Positions 8,649-17,396 are shown, counted from the first letter of the stretch. The stretch is DNA of 64,000 nt from an uncultured Oscillospiraceae bacterium (GCA_934646005.1 CAKUED010000005.1:62001-126000), one strand, 5' to 3'. Notes: generated from the letters alone by a model not told the origin. Numbers and translations: made by a program.

Positions 8649-9161
8649 TTATTCTGTCTCGACCTTCGCAAATTCCGTCTGCGTCAGGTCGATGCCCTCG
8701 CGCAGCTCGCTGAGCGCCTGCATGAGCTGGCGGAGCTGTTCCTCGGTCTGGTCAGCGAGCACGCCGACCTTTTCGCCGCGCAGCGCGAACCGCGCGCCCG
8801 CATCGGCGCACAGGGCGCTCACCTGCTCGCGGAGCTTTGCCGCGCGCTCACGGGCATTGCGCTCCGCAGCCTCCGCGCGGCGGTACGCCTCCAGCTCGTC
8901 GGCAGGCAGATCGAGCGGCTGCTGCGGAACGGTCTCCTGCGGCGCTTCTTCAGCGTCCGCTTCGGCTGCGGCGGCTGTCTGCTCCTGCAGGGCGGCGAGC
9001 GCCTGCCGCGCCTCGTCGCGCTCGGCGGTCAGCTTTGCGTTTTCCTCCCGCAGCGCGCGCAGCTCCTTCTGGTGCGCGATCGACTGTGACTCGATAAAGT
9101 TCGCCACATCCTCGCGGTTAAAGCCGCCGAGCGCGGAACGGAATTTTGAAAAATCAGCCAT
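8649..9161 (-). CDS. Short DivIVA-domain coiled-coil protein
   Basis: 170 residues. The N-terminus (MADFSKFRSALGGFNREDVANFIE) has the GFNREDV pattern of DivIVA-type membrane-curvature binding domains, followed by a long coiled coil rich in Ala, Glu, Arg and Gln with an acidic, proline-containing break around residues 70-85. DivIVA and GpsB relatives organise cell poles, septum or peptidoglycan synthesis. It is shorter than full DivIVA. The start at 9161 follows GGAGG at good spacing; an upstream extension of 16 codons is not supported. It stands alone on the minus strand, converging with the exporter operon. Confidence 0.7.
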   Translation of the reverse strand: MADFSKFRSALGGFNREDVANFIESQSIAHQKELRALREENAKLTAERDEARQALAALQEQTAAAAEADAEEAPQETVPQQPLDLPADELEAYRRAEAAERNARERAAKLREQVSALCADAGARFALRGEKVGVLADQTEEQLRQLMQALSELREGIDLTQTEFAKVETE

Positions 9162-9231
9162 ATTCTGACCTCCTGCGCATTGCATCTTTTCTCCATCATA
9201 CCACAGCATTCGCCGAAAAACAATCTAAAAT

Positions 9232-10047
9232 CTATTGGCTGCAAAGCTGATAAAACGCCACGGCGCTCGCCGCCGCCACGTTCAGCGAGTCCACACCGTG
9301 CGCCATCGGGATGCGTACCGTATAGTCGCAGCCCGCGATCGTGCCGTCCGCCAGCCCGTCGCCCTCCGTGCCGAGGACGATCGCCAGCCGTTCGATGGCG
9401 TTCAGCCGCTCGTCCGCGATGGACAGGCTGTCGTCCCGCAGCGCCATCGCCGCCGTCAAAAAGCCGTGCGCGTGCAAAAACGCCTGCCAGTCGCCCTCCT
9501 GCGGCAGATATGCCCACGGGATCTGAAAGACCGTCCCCATGCTCACACGCAGCGCGCGGCGATACAGCGGGTCGCTCCCCGCGCTCGTCAGCAGCACCGC
9601 GTCCACGCCCAGCGCCGCCGCCGAGCGGAAGATCGCGCCGATGTTCGTGGGATTCATCACATTTTCCAGCACCGCCACCCGGCGCGCCCCTGTCAGAACA
9701 TCCTCCGGCGCGCGCGGCGCGGGGCGGCGCATGGCGCAGAGCATCCCGCGCGTGAGGTGAAAGCCCGTGAGCTGCGTGAGCACCTCCAGCGGCGCGCAGT
9801 ACACCGGCACATCCGCCGCGCAGCGCGCCAAGATCGGCGCAGCCTTGCCCTGCACATGGCACGTCTGCATCAAAAATGACACCGGCACGCAGCCTGCGTC
9901 CAGCGCTCTGCCGATCACCAGCGGGCTTTCGGCAATGAACAGTGCGTTTTCCGGGTCGGCGCGGTTGACGAGCTGATTTTCCGTCAGCCGCGCGTATACA
10001 TCCAGCTCCGGCGCTGCAAAATCCGTGACTTCCATGATCTTCGCCAT
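9232..10047 (-). CDS. SpoU/TrmH-family RNA 2'-O-ribose methyltransferase
   Basis: 271 residues. An N-terminal substrate-binding region is followed by the SPOUT knot domain with its three motifs: ENVMNPTNIGAIFRSAAALG (motif 1, about residue 130), IVLGTEGDGL (motif 2) and IPMAHGVDSLNVAAASAVA (motif 3, near the C-terminus). Such enzymes methylate ribose in rRNA or tRNA with S-adenosylmethionine; whether this one acts on 23S rRNA (RlmB type) or tRNA cannot be told. The start at 10047 is preceded by AGGGAAGTT. It is transcribed divergently from the TcdA gene. Confidence 0.85.
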   Translation of the reverse strand: MAKIMEVTDFAAPELDVYARLTENQLVNRADPENALFIAESPLVIGRALDAGCVPVSFLMQTCHVQGKAAPILARCAADVPVYCAPLEVLTQLTGFHLTRGMLCAMRRPAPRAPEDVLTGARRVAVLENVMNPTNIGAIFRSAAALGVDAVLLTSAGSDPLYRRALRVSMGTVFQIPWAYLPQEGDWQAFLHAHGFLTAAMALRDDSLSIADERLNAIERLAIVLGTEGDGLADGTIAGCDYTVRIPMAHGVDSLNVAAASAVAFYQLCSQ

Positions 10048-10117
10048 AACTTCCCTGCTCTCCTGTCATCTTCGCGTATTCTAGCAGATTTTTGCGCCCC
10101 GCGCAAGCGTCCGCGCG

Positions 10118-10146
10118 TTGACATTGCCGCACCGCTGCCGTATAAT
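10118..10146 (+). promoter_or_regulatory. Sigma-A promoter of the TcdA gene
   Basis: TTGACA at 10118-10123 and TATAAT at 10141-10146 with a 17-base spacer, 33 bases before the start codon: a full consensus match. Confidence 0.85.
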
Positions 10147-10179
10147 AGCGGCAAAATCAGCGATATTGAGGAGTTTTGT

Positions 10180-10950
10180 ATGCTCAATCAGTTTTCCCGC
10201 ACGCAGCTCATTCTGGGGCAGGACGCCATGGAGCGGCTGGCAAGGGCGCGTGTGGCGGTGTTCGGCATCGGCGGCGTGGGCGGCTATACGGTGGAGGCGC
10301 TGGCGCGCTCCGGCGTAGGCGCGCTCGATCTCATCGACGACGACCGCGTGTGCCTGACGAACATCAACCGCCAGATCCTCGCCACGCGCAAGACCGTCGG
10401 CAAATACAAGGTGGACGTCGCCGAGGAGCGCATTTTGTCGATCAATCCCAACTGCGTTGTGCGAAAATATCAGATGTTCTATCTGCCCGAAACGGCAGAT
10501 CAGTTTGATTTTACGCAGTATGATTATATCGTGGACGCCATCGACACCGTGTCGGGCAAGCTCTCGCTCGTGGAGCAGGCGAACCGCTGCGGCACGCCCA
10601 TCATCTGCGCCATGGGCGCGGGCAACAAGATGGACGCCTCGGCGTTCCGCGTGGCGGATATTTATGAAACGTCCGTCTGCCCGCTCGCGCGCGTGATGCG
10701 CACGCAGTGCCGCAAGCGCGGCATCCAGCACCTCAAGGTCGTCTACTCGCAGGAAAAGCCCATCCGCCCGCTGGAGGATGCGTCCATCAGCTGCCGCAAC
10801 CACTGCATCTGCCCGCCGGGCACGACACGCAAATGCACCGAGCGGCGCGACATCCCCGGCTCGACCGCCTTTGTCCCCCCAGTGGTCGGTCTCATCATCG
10901 CAGGCGAAGTCGTGCGCGACATCACCGGCTTTGACCGCGGTGACCGATAA
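10180..10950 (+). CDS. tcdA: tRNA threonylcarbamoyladenosine dehydratase (TcdA/CsdL, ThiF-E1 family)
   Basis: 256 residues. E1-like ATP-dependent enzyme that cyclises t6A37 in tRNA to ct6A. Seen: nucleotide-binding GIGGVGGYTVEALARSGVG (about residues 28-46), DDDRVCLTNINRQI, a DAIDTVSGK segment, and the family's C-terminal cysteine-containing CRNHCICPPG and DIPGSTAFVPPVVGLIIAGEV. ATG at 10180 follows GAGGAG. A hairpin terminator follows. It has its own consensus promoter and appears monocistronic. Confidence 0.88.
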   Translation: MLNQFSRTQLILGQDAMERLARARVAVFGIGGVGGYTVEALARSGVGALDLIDDDRVCLTNINRQILATRKTVGKYKVDVAEERILSINPNCVVRKYQMFYLPETADQFDFTQYDYIVDAIDTVSGKLSLVEQANRCGTPIICAMGAGNKMDASAFRVADIYETSVCPLARVMRTQCRKRGIQHLKVVYSQEKPIRPLEDASISCRNHCICPPGTTRKCTERRDIPGSTAFVPPVVGLIIAGEVVRDITGFDRGDR

Positions 10951-10959
10951 AAAAGCAGA

Positions 10960-10994
10960 ACCCCCGGCATGGTAAATACCATGCCGGGGATATT
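10960..10994 (+). terminator. Terminator after tcdA
   Basis: CCCCCGGCATGGTA pairs with TACCATGCCGGGG across a tiny loop, followed by ATATTTTTT. Confidence 0.85.
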
Positions 10995-11015
10995 TTTTCG
11001 GATTTCGCGCCGGGG

Positions 11016-11043
11016 TTGACACCGGCGGCGACCCTTGTATAAT
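11016..11043 (+). promoter_or_regulatory. Promoter of the MerR regulator gene
   Basis: TTGACA at 11016-11021 and TATAAT at 11038-11043, spacer 16 bases. The normal spacing argues for ordinary sigma-A initiation instead of a MerR-type stretched promoter. Confidence 0.8.
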
Positions 11044-11096
11044 AAAAGTATGACCCGTTCACACATGGACGAAGCAAGAGGCTTGGGAGGGAAATC

Positions 11097-11903
11097 ATGG
11101 CGCAGGATACAAAAAAACTGTTTCAGATCACCGAGGCGGCGCGCGCGTGCGGCATCTCGCGCAGCACGCTGCTGCGCATGGAAGAGCGCGGGCTGCTCAC
11201 GCCCGCGTACATCGCGCCGGACAGCGGTCGCCGATATTATGACAACCACAACGTCGCGCGCATTTTGCAGGTCGAAAAATTCCGCACGATGGGTCTGAGC
11301 TCGAATGAGATCGCCGACTATTACGCCAAGGGCGGCGAAGCCTCCGGGCAGCTCGTCTCGCTGGAGCGCCGCCTGCATGACCTCCAGCGCAGCGTGGAGG
11401 AGCTGCGCCTGCTTGCACAGGAAGCGCCCAGCTTTTCCGTGCAGATCATGACGCTGCCTGCCGTAACGTGCCGGATGTGGCTATGTGAGGGGCACACGAT
11501 CGCAGAAAAGTACGCCGCCATGTATGAATTTTACGGCGCGTGTGTCCGAAACGGCTGCGTGCTCTCCGACGAGCCGCTGTTCACTATCTCCGAGCGACTG
11601 GATTATCTGGACGACCACCTCAGTGACGCGCCTTATCCGTTCTGGTGCTGCGTGCCGGTCAGACCTGAACGGACGCACACGGACGTCGTGACGCTGCCGG
11701 CGTGCCGCGCGCTGTCAGTACTGTACTGCGGCGACTACGGCGGGGTAGACGAAGCCTGGCTGCGGCTGGGACGCGAGGTAAGAGCGCACGGGCTGAAGCC
11801 CGCGGGACATCCGCGCGTGCTCGGTATCGTCGCACCCAGCACCGGGCGGGAGATCGAACAGCGCCGCTACTGCTCCCGCTTTGTCGTTCCCGTCGAACCG
11901 TAA
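11097..11903 (+). CDS. MerR-family regulator with GyrI-like effector domain
   Basis: 268 residues. Residues about 8-78 form the MerR winged helix (FQITEAARACGISRSTLLRMEERGLL, SGRRYYDNHNVARIL), followed by a dimerisation coiled coil (LVSLERRLHDLQRSVEELRLLAQ) and a C-terminal domain of about 150 residues resembling the GyrI/SOUL-like ligand-binding fold of BmrR-type regulators. Such proteins usually activate a drug-efflux or detoxification gene on binding a hydrophobic ligand; no obvious target lies next door, since a terminator follows and LarA has a separate start. ATG at 11097 is preceded by GGGAGGGAAATC. Confidence 0.82.
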   Translation: MAQDTKKLFQITEAARACGISRSTLLRMEERGLLTPAYIAPDSGRRYYDNHNVARILQVEKFRTMGLSSNEIADYYAKGGEASGQLVSLERRLHDLQRSVEELRLLAQEAPSFSVQIMTLPAVTCRMWLCEGHTIAEKYAAMYEFYGACVRNGCVLSDEPLFTISERLDYLDDHLSDAPYPFWCCVPVRPERTHTDVVTLPACRALSVLYCGDYGGVDEAWLRLGREVRAHGLKPAGHPRVLGIVAPSTGREIEQRRYCSRFVVPVEP

Positions 11904-11918
11904 CTATCCCATCCGCAC

Positions 11919-11958
11919 AAAAAACCGCCCGAAAATTCCGCAAGGAATGGGCGGTTTT
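11919..11958 (+). terminator. Terminator after the MerR gene
   Basis: AAAACCGCCC and GGGCGGTTTT form a perfect stem around a loop that itself contains ATTCC/GGAAT. Confidence 0.8.
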
Positions 11959-12033
11959 ACTCTTGCACGGGTGCTTCGATGTGTGTATACTATTGAAAAA
12001 TCAGGAATTTATATACATCCGAGGTGACAAATC

Positions 12034-13320
12034 GTGAAAGAGTATTCATTTGCGTACGGAAAGGGCGCTGTCTCTGTACCGCTGGACGAGCGTCAGGTGC
12101 TCGGCGTGCTGCACGGAAAAGCGGTCGCGCCGCTGCCGGACATTCGCAAGGCACTGTGGGAGAGTCTGGACGACCCCATCGACTCTGCGCCGCTGCGGGC
12201 GCTGGCTGCGCCGGGGCAGAAGATCGCGCTGGTCGTGAGCGACGTCACGCGCCTCTGGATGCGGCAGGATCTTGTCGTCCCGCACCTGACCGCCTATCTG
12301 ACGGAGGTCTGCGGCGTTTCCCCGGACGATGTGACCATCGTCGTTGCCAACGGCACGCACCGCAGCGGCGACGAGCAGGAGCTGCGCACACTGGTGACGG
12401 ATGCGGTATTTGACCGCTTCCGCGTGGAAAACCACGACTGCGAGGCGGATGATCTCGTCTACCTCGGCACAACGGCGCACGATACGCCCGTCTGGGTCAA
12501 TCACACCGTGGCGACCGCCGATTTAGTTGTCTGCCTCGGCGCTTGCGTCCATCACATCATGGCAGGCTTCGGCGGCGGGCGCAAAAGCATCCTGCCCGGC
12601 GTGAGCGGGCTGCAAACCATCCGCCACAATCACGCCTACTCCCTTGACGGCGCGCGCCTGCGCTCCAACCCCGCCATCGGCAACGGTCTGCTGACCGGCA
12701 ACCCTCTGCACGAGGATATGTGCGAGGCGGCGGCGATGGTCAAAAACCTCTTTATGGTCAATCTCGTCATGAACGCGCAGATGCAGCTCGCGTCGATCTT
12801 CTCCGGGCACTGGCTGCACTCGTGGGAGGCGGGCTGCCGGCAGGTCGATTCGTATTACAAGGTCGAGATCCCCGCGCTTGCCGATGTCATCATCGCAAGC
12901 TGCGGCGGCTTCCCGAAGGATATTTCGCTCTATCAGGGCACAAAAGCCATCGACAACGTGGAGTCCGGCGTGAAGCCCGGCGGCACGATCATCCTGTTCA
13001 TCGAAGCGCCGGAGGGCGGCGGACCTGAGGAATATTTCGGCTGGGCGAAAAATTTGCAGGACGGCACGATCGAGCAGCGCCTGCGCGAGGCATTCACCGT
13101 GGCAGGCTACATCTTCTTCCAGAACTGCGAGCAGGCGCAGCGCAGCCGCATTCTTCTGTATTCCACCATCCCCGACGCGTGCGTCGCGCCGATGGGGATG
13201 CATGCCTATTCCGATCTCGGCGCGCTTTTGCAGGCGGCGGAGCTGGACGGCAAGTCCATCTACGTCATCCCCAACGGCGCGACCGTCATCCCGCACCTGA
13301 GCAAGGAGGAATCCCGATGA
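12034..13320 (+). CDS. LarA-family nickel-pincer racemase/epimerase
   Basis: 428 residues. LarA enzymes racemise lactate or epimerise other 2-hydroxy acids using a nickel pincer nucleotide (NPN) cofactor. Visible signatures: VSDVTRLW (about 69-76), VANGTHRSGDEQE, HHIMAGFGGGRKSILPGVSG, with the histidine and the lysine that binds the cofactor covalently in L. plantarum LarA, and RHNHAYS containing the expected nickel-ligand histidine. The start is a GTG at 12034 preceded by GAGGTG. It overlaps the aminotransferase gene by four bases, so the pair is co-translated. The cofactor-making genes larB, larC and larE are not in this window. The substrate is probably not lactate itself, but this is a guess. 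Confidence 0.85.
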   Translation: MKEYSFAYGKGAVSVPLDERQVLGVLHGKAVAPLPDIRKALWESLDDPIDSAPLRALAAPGQKIALVVSDVTRLWMRQDLVVPHLTAYLTEVCGVSPDDVTIVVANGTHRSGDEQELRTLVTDAVFDRFRVENHDCEADDLVYLGTTAHDTPVWVNHTVATADLVVCLGACVHHIMAGFGGGRKSILPGVSGLQTIRHNHAYSLDGARLRSNPAIGNGLLTGNPLHEDMCEAAAMVKNLFMVNLVMNAQMQLASIFSGHWLHSWEAGCRQVDSYYKVEIPALADVIIASCGGFPKDISLYQGTKAIDNVESGVKPGGTIILFIEAPEGGGPEEYFGWAKNLQDGTIEQRLREAFTVAGYIFFQNCEQAQRSRILLYSTIPDACVAPMGMHAYSDLGALLQAAELDGKSIYVIPNGATVIPHLSKEESR

Positions 13321-14465
13321 AAAACTACATTGCAAAGCGCTTTCAGCACACCGGCGGCGGGCTGTCGCTCGACACGGCGGCGCTGGAAAAATACTCGGAC
13401 GTTATTGATCTCAGCATCGGCGACACCGACTTTACCACCGACCGCGCCATCATCGACGCCGCCTACCGCGACGCGTGCGCCGGGCACACGCACTACGGCG
13501 ACCCGCGCGGCGATAAAGAGCTGATCGGCGAGGTCTGCAAGGCATGGCAGGAGGATTTTGGGCAGGCGCTCTCTCCCGACCATGTGCTCATCACCGCGTC
13601 GAGCTGCCTCGGCATGGCGCTGGTGATGCTGACGATCCTCGACCCCGGCGACGAGGTCATCGTCTTTTCGCCGTACTTCTCCATGTACCGCAGCCAGATC
13701 GAGCTGGCGGGCGGCGTGTGCGTGGAAGTGCCGACGTATGCCGAGGAGCAGTATGCCATCGACCCGGCGCGCCTGCGCGCCGCCATCACACCGCGCACCA
13801 AGGCGATCGTGTTCAATAACCCCACCAACCCCACCGGCATGGCGTATGACCGCGCGGCGTTGGAGCTGCTGGCGGACGTCGCCAAGGAGTACGACCTGCT
13901 CATCGCGGCGGATGAAATTTACACCACCTATCTTTTTGACGGCGAGTACATCCCGCTGCGCACGCTGCCGGGCATGGACAAGCGCACCATCACGCTCAAC
14001 AGCTTCTCGAAAAACTATCTCATGACCGGCTGGCGTGTCGGCGCGATCATCGCAGAGCCGGAGCTGCTGGCTGTGATGAACCGCGTCAACGGCTCGCTCA
14101 TCTACTCCGCGCCATCCATCTCCCAGCGTGCCGCCATCGCCGCGCTGCACGAACGCGCGCGCATCCGCGAGGCATATGTCACCGCCTACCGCGACCGCAT
14201 CTTCTATTCCGCCGAGCGGCTGTCGAAGCTCCCCTATCTCACGCTCGTACAGCCGCGCGGGACGTTCTACCTGTTCCCCGGTGTGGAAAAGACGGGCTTG
14301 AGCGCGCCGGAGTTCTGTGCGCAGCTTCTTGACCGTGCGCACATTCTCGTCACCCCCGGCGACGTATTCGGCACGACCGGCAGGCAGCATTTCCGCATCG
14401 CCTGTACCGTCGATCACGATAAACTCAAGGAAGCCTACGACCGCATGGAGCAGCTCACATTCTGA
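13317..14465 (+). CDS. PLP-dependent class I/II aminotransferase
   Basis: 382 residues. Fold-type I aminotransferase with NNPTNPTG (about 172-179), DEIYTTYLFDGEY containing the aspartate that pairs with the pyridine nitrogen, NSFSKNYLMTGWRVG with the Schiff-base lysine, and RIACT with the carboxylate-binding arginine. It is close to aspartate/aromatic aminotransferases of AspC or PatA type. Start ATG at 13317 overlaps the TGA of the LarA gene (ATGA). The coupling suggests a two-step path in which a hydroxy acid is racemised by the LarA enzyme and a corresponding 2-oxo acid is aminated, although no dehydrogenase is present locally. Confidence 0.87.
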   Translation: MKNYIAKRFQHTGGGLSLDTAALEKYSDVIDLSIGDTDFTTDRAIIDAAYRDACAGHTHYGDPRGDKELIGEVCKAWQEDFGQALSPDHVLITASSCLGMALVMLTILDPGDEVIVFSPYFSMYRSQIELAGGVCVEVPTYAEEQYAIDPARLRAAITPRTKAIVFNNPTNPTGMAYDRAALELLADVAKEYDLLIAADEIYTTYLFDGEYIPLRTLPGMDKRTITLNSFSKNYLMTGWRVGAIIAEPELLAVMNRVNGSLIYSAPSISQRAAIAALHERARIREAYVTAYRDRIFYSAERLSKLPYLTLVQPRGTFYLFPGVEKTGLSAPEFCAQLLDRAHILVTPGDVFGTTGRQHFRIACTVDHDKLKEAYDRMEQLTF

Positions 14466-14468
14466 ATA

Positions 14469-14518
14469 TATGCAAGCGCCCTGCATACCATTTTGTACAG
14501 TATGCAGGGCGCTTTTTG
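14469..14518 (+). terminator. Terminator after the LarA-aminotransferase operon
   Basis: AAGCGCCCTGCATAC and GTATGCAGGGCGCTT form a perfect 15-base stem followed by TTT. Confidence 0.88.
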
Positions 14519-14554
14519 CCCTTCCGCCTTACACCCGGATAATTATTCTCAAAT

Positions 14555-14637
14555 TGCACAATTATTCACGCGATATGCGCCTATCGTTGTATATTTTTCC
14601 ATCTTTACAATTTGCACGGCTTGTGTATAATTATGCG
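14555..14637 (+). promoter_or_regulatory. Promoter of the amino-acid importer with two ARG-box-like sites
   Basis: TTTACA (14604-14609) and TATAAT (14626-14631), spacer 16, form the promoter. TGCACAATTATTCA at 14555-14568 and TGTATAATTATGCG at 14624-14637 resemble the arginine-repressor box (TGAATAATTATTCA type); the second covers the -10 element. An argR gene lies elsewhere in the window. The promoter is well supported; the operator role is inferred. Confidence 0.55.
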
Positions 14638-14684
14638 TGTAAGGAACACATATACACGCGTTATACATCGCAAGGAGGAAAATC

Positions 14685-15623
14685 ATGAAAAAGAATACAT
14701 TCAAAATGATCGTATCGCTTCTGCTTGCAGTCGTGCTGACCACCGGTCTGCTGGCAGGCTGTGCAAGCACCCCCGCGCAGACGGAAGCCCCCGCCGCCGA
14801 GACCCCCGCACAGACCGAAACGCCCGCCGCCGAAGCCCCTGCCGAGGAGACCCCCGCCGCCGAGGAAGAAGCTCCCGCCGAAAGTGCAGAACCCGCCACG
14901 CTGCTGGAAAAGATCCAGCAGTCCGGCAAGCTCGTCGTCGGCACGGAAGCCCAGTATCCCCCGTATGAGTTCAAGGATCTGGACGCCAGCTTCACCGGCT
15001 GCGATATGTGGCTGGCGCAGCAGATCGCCGATTCCCTCGGCGTAGAGCTGGAGGTCGTGGACATGGCGTTTGACGGCATCATTCCGGCAGTCCAGTCCGG
15101 GCAGGTAGACATCGGCATCGCCGCCTTCACCAAGACCCCGGAGCGTGCCGAAGTGATCGACTTCTCCGACCTGTATGAGACCAGCAACCAGCTGCTCATC
15201 GTCAAGACCGGCAATGCGGACCTCTACTCCAACAAGGAAGCCCTCGCCGGGCAGAAGGTCGGCGCGCAGAAGGGTACGATCCAGTCCCAGCTCATCCAGT
15301 CCGCCCTGCCCGACAGCGAGCTGTTCGAGCTTGAAAAGTACCCGGCGCTGGCTCTGGAGGTCCAGAACGGCAACATCGCGGGTCTGGTCGTTGACCAGGC
15401 GGTCGGCGAGTCCCTCGTCGCCACCAGCGACGGCGGTCTGGAGGTTGCGAACTTCACCTTCACCGCTGAGGAAGCGTCCTTCGGCAAAGCCTGCATCATC
15501 GCCAAGGGCAACGAGAGCTTCGTGGACGCTGTGAACGTGGTCATCAACCAGGTCACGTCCGACGGCAGCTACCAGAAGGCATACGACGAAGCCGTTGCGC
15601 TCGCCGCCAGCATGGGTCTGTAA
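14685..15623 (+). CDS. Polar amino-acid ABC transporter substrate-binding lipoprotein
   Basis: 312 residues. A lipoprotein signal peptide (hydrophobic core, then lipobox LLAGC with Cys at about residue 26) is followed by a low-complexity linker of about 45 residues built from Ala-Pro-Thr-Glu repeats, then a family 3 solute-binding domain (KLVVGTEAQYPPYEF, DMAFDGIIPAVQSGQVDIGIAAFTKTPERAEVIDFSDLY, QKVGAQKGTIQSQLIQ). It captures a polar amino acid outside the membrane for the permease and ATPase encoded downstream. Strong AAGGAGGAAAATC ribosome-binding site. The linker is unusually long and repetitive. The presence of ARG-box-like sites hints at arginine or related ligands. Confidence 0.9.
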   Translation: MKKNTFKMIVSLLLAVVLTTGLLAGCASTPAQTEAPAAETPAQTETPAAEAPAEETPAAEEEAPAESAEPATLLEKIQQSGKLVVGTEAQYPPYEFKDLDASFTGCDMWLAQQIADSLGVELEVVDMAFDGIIPAVQSGQVDIGIAAFTKTPERAEVIDFSDLYETSNQLLIVKTGNADLYSNKEALAGQKVGAQKGTIQSQLIQSALPDSELFELEKYPALALEVQNGNIAGLVVDQAVGESLVATSDGGLEVANFTFTAEEASFGKACIIAKGNESFVDAVNVVINQVTSDGSYQKAYDEAVALAASMGL

Positions 15624-15630
15624 TTTGAGC

Positions 15631-15790
15631 GGAAACTCTGGCTCGATCGTCTGCGACCTTCGCCGGATCTTTTGCCGCAATGCTGCGGTTTGGAAAGTTT
15701 GAAATACACAAAGTATTCCTGCTCTTTCCAAACCTTGCCTTGCACCAAAATCTCTCGCCGAATGTTCTTGCCGATCAAGCCAGAGCTTCC
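15631..15790. repeat. 160-base nested inverted repeat between binding-protein and permease genes
   Basis: Outer arms 15631-15649 (GGAAACTCTGGCTCGATCG) and 15772-15790 (CGATCAAGCCAGAGCTTCC) match with two mismatches. Inner arms 15687-15697 (GGTTTGGAAAG) and 15724-15734 (CTTTCCAAACC) match perfectly. The two intervening 37-base stretches are partly complementary, so the whole element can fold into one long hairpin. It could be a miniature inverted-repeat element or an mRNA-stabilising or attenuating structure that sets binding protein above permease. No target-site duplication was evident. Confidence 0.7.
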
Positions 15791-15892
15791 TGGAAAAAGA
15801 ATAACGCAGAATTTTCAATACCTAATCCACGCGCAGCGTCCCCGCCCCGGCGGGGGCGCGCGCACGAGTTCATATCAGTTCAGGAGAGCGCC

Positions 15893-16585
15893 ATGAAATT
15901 TTTTGAAACGATCGGCAAAATTCTCTCACGCTATCCCAGCTTTTTTGTCGAAGGCGTGGGCAATACGCTCATCATCGCCGCCTTTTCCGTGCTGCTCGGT
16001 ACGATCCTCGGCACGCTGATGGCGGTCATGCGGATGGGTAAGATCGCGCCGCTGCGCTGGATCGCCGTGGGGTATATCGAGTTCATCCGCGGAACGCCAC
16101 TGCTGGTGCAGCTCATGTTCATCTTCTACGGGCTGCCGATGATCGGCGTGAAGATCCCGGACGTTGCGTGGATCCCGAATTTCTCGCGGTTCGCCGCCGG
16201 CGTCATCGCCATGAGCATGAACAGCTGCGCCTATGTTGCCGAGATCATCCGCTCCGGCATTCAGGCGGTCGATCCCGGGCAGATGGAGGCGGCGCGGAGC
16301 GTCGGCTTCCCCAGCGGTATGGCGATGCGGCTGGTCGTGCTGCCGCAGGCGATCAAAAATATCCTCCCGGCGCTCGGAAATGAATTTGTCACGGTCATCA
16401 AGGAGTCGTCCATTGTGTCCGTCATCGGCATCGCCGATCTGATGTTCCGCACGAACGATGTCATTGCCGCGACGTATAAAACGCTGGAATGCCTCGCCGT
16501 GGCTGCGGTCATCTACTTTGCGATGACGTTCCTCAGCAGCCGTCTCATCTCGCTTGCAGAAAGGAAGCTGTCGCATGGAAAATAA
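15893..16585 (+). CDS. Polar amino-acid ABC transporter permease
   Basis: 230 residues with about five membrane spans and the HisM/GlnP-type permease domain. The EAA loop that docks the ATPase is clear ([23 protein letters not shown], about residues 135-157), as are [15 protein letters not shown] and [19 protein letters not shown] at 15893 is preceded by AGGAGAGCGCC; the longer open frame upstream runs through the hairpin element and is not used. The single permease gene suggests a homodimeric channel. Its 3' end overlaps the ATPase gene by 11 bases. Confidence 0.9.
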   Translation: MKFFETIGKILSRYPSFFVEGVGNTLIIAAFSVLLGTILGTLMAVMRMGKIAPLRWIAVGYIEFIRGTPLLVQLMFIFYGLPMIGVKIPDVAWIPNFSRFAAGVIAMSMNSCAYVAEIIRSGIQAVDPGQMEAARSVGFPSGMAMRLVVLPQAIKNILPALGNEFVTVIKESSIVSVIGIADLMFRTNDVIAATYKTLECLAVAAVIYFAMTFLSSRLISLAERKLSHGK

Positions 16586-17315
16586 GCAGAAGCTCATCGA
16601 AGTGCAGGACCTGTGCAAGAGCTTTCACAAGCTGGAGGTGCTGAAGCATATCAGCACGGCGTTTTATAAAAACGAGGTCGTGTCGGTCATCGGACCGAGC
16701 GGCGGCGGCAAAAGTACGTTTCTGCGCTGCCTGAACCTGCTGGAAAAGCCGACGAGCGGCAAAATCCTGCTCGACGGCGTGGATATTTGCGCCAAGGGGC
16801 AAAACGTCGATCTGCACCGGCAGAAGATGGGCATGGTGTTCCAGCAGTTTAATCTTTTTAATAACATGAACGTCATGAAAAACCTCACCGTCGCGCCCAT
16901 GCGCCTGCGGCACATGGAAAAAGCGGCTGCGGAGGAAAAAGCCATGGCGCTGCTGGCGCGCGTGGGACTCTCTGACCGCGCCGACGCCTTCCCCAGCCAG
17001 CTCTCCGGCGGGCAGAAGCAGCGGATCGCCATCGTGCGCGCGCTGATGATGGACCCCGAGGTCATGCTCTTTGACGAGCCGACGTCCGCGCTTGACCCGG
17101 AGATGGTCGGCGAGGTGCTGGGCGTTATGAAGGAGCTGGCGGAGAGCGGCATGACGATGATCGTGGTCACGCACGAGATGCGCTTTGCGCGCGAGGTCAG
17201 CGACCGCACGCTGTTTCTGGCGGACGGGCAGATCGAGGAGGATAAGCCCTCCCAAGAGCTCTTCTCCCACCCCGAAAATCCCCGCCTGTGTTCGTTCCTC
17301 GAAAAAGTCCTCTGA
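16575..17315 (+). CDS. Polar amino-acid ABC transporter ATPase (GlnQ type)
   Basis: 246 residues. Walker [10 protein letters not shown] (about 37-45), Q-loop [12 protein letters not shown], signature LSGGQKQR, Walker [15 protein letters not shown] and the switch histidine in VVVTHEM are all canonical. Close to GlnQ/HisP-type ATPases that power uptake of polar amino acids. Start ATG at 16575, inside the permease gene, preceded by AAAGGAAGCTG. It completes a three-gene importer transcribed from one promoter, with a strong terminator after it. Confidence 0.92.
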   Translation: MENKQKLIEVQDLCKSFHKLEVLKHISTAFYKNEVVSVIGPSGGGKSTFLRCLNLLEKPTSGKILLDGVDICAKGQNVDLHRQKMGMVFQQFNLFNNMNVMKNLTVAPMRLRHMEKAAAEEKAMALLARVGLSDRADAFPSQLSGGQKQRIAIVRALMMDPEVMLFDEPTSALDPEMVGEVLGVMKELAESGMTMIVVTHEMRFAREVSDRTLFLADGQIEEDKPSQELFSHPENPRLCSFLEKVL

Positions 17316-17339
17316 TTTTCCCTTTCTTTTTCTCCATAA

Positions 17340-17390
17340 ACTTACAGGTCCGGCAGAGATTCTCCTGCCGGACCTGTACTATTTTTATTG
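17340..17390. terminator. Terminator after the amino-acid importer
   Basis: ACAGGTCCGGCAG and CTGCCGGACCTGT form a perfect stem followed by ACTATTTTTAT; it also lies 7 bases beyond the stop of the convergent LRR gene. Confidence 0.87.
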
Positions 17391-17396
17391 GAGCAC

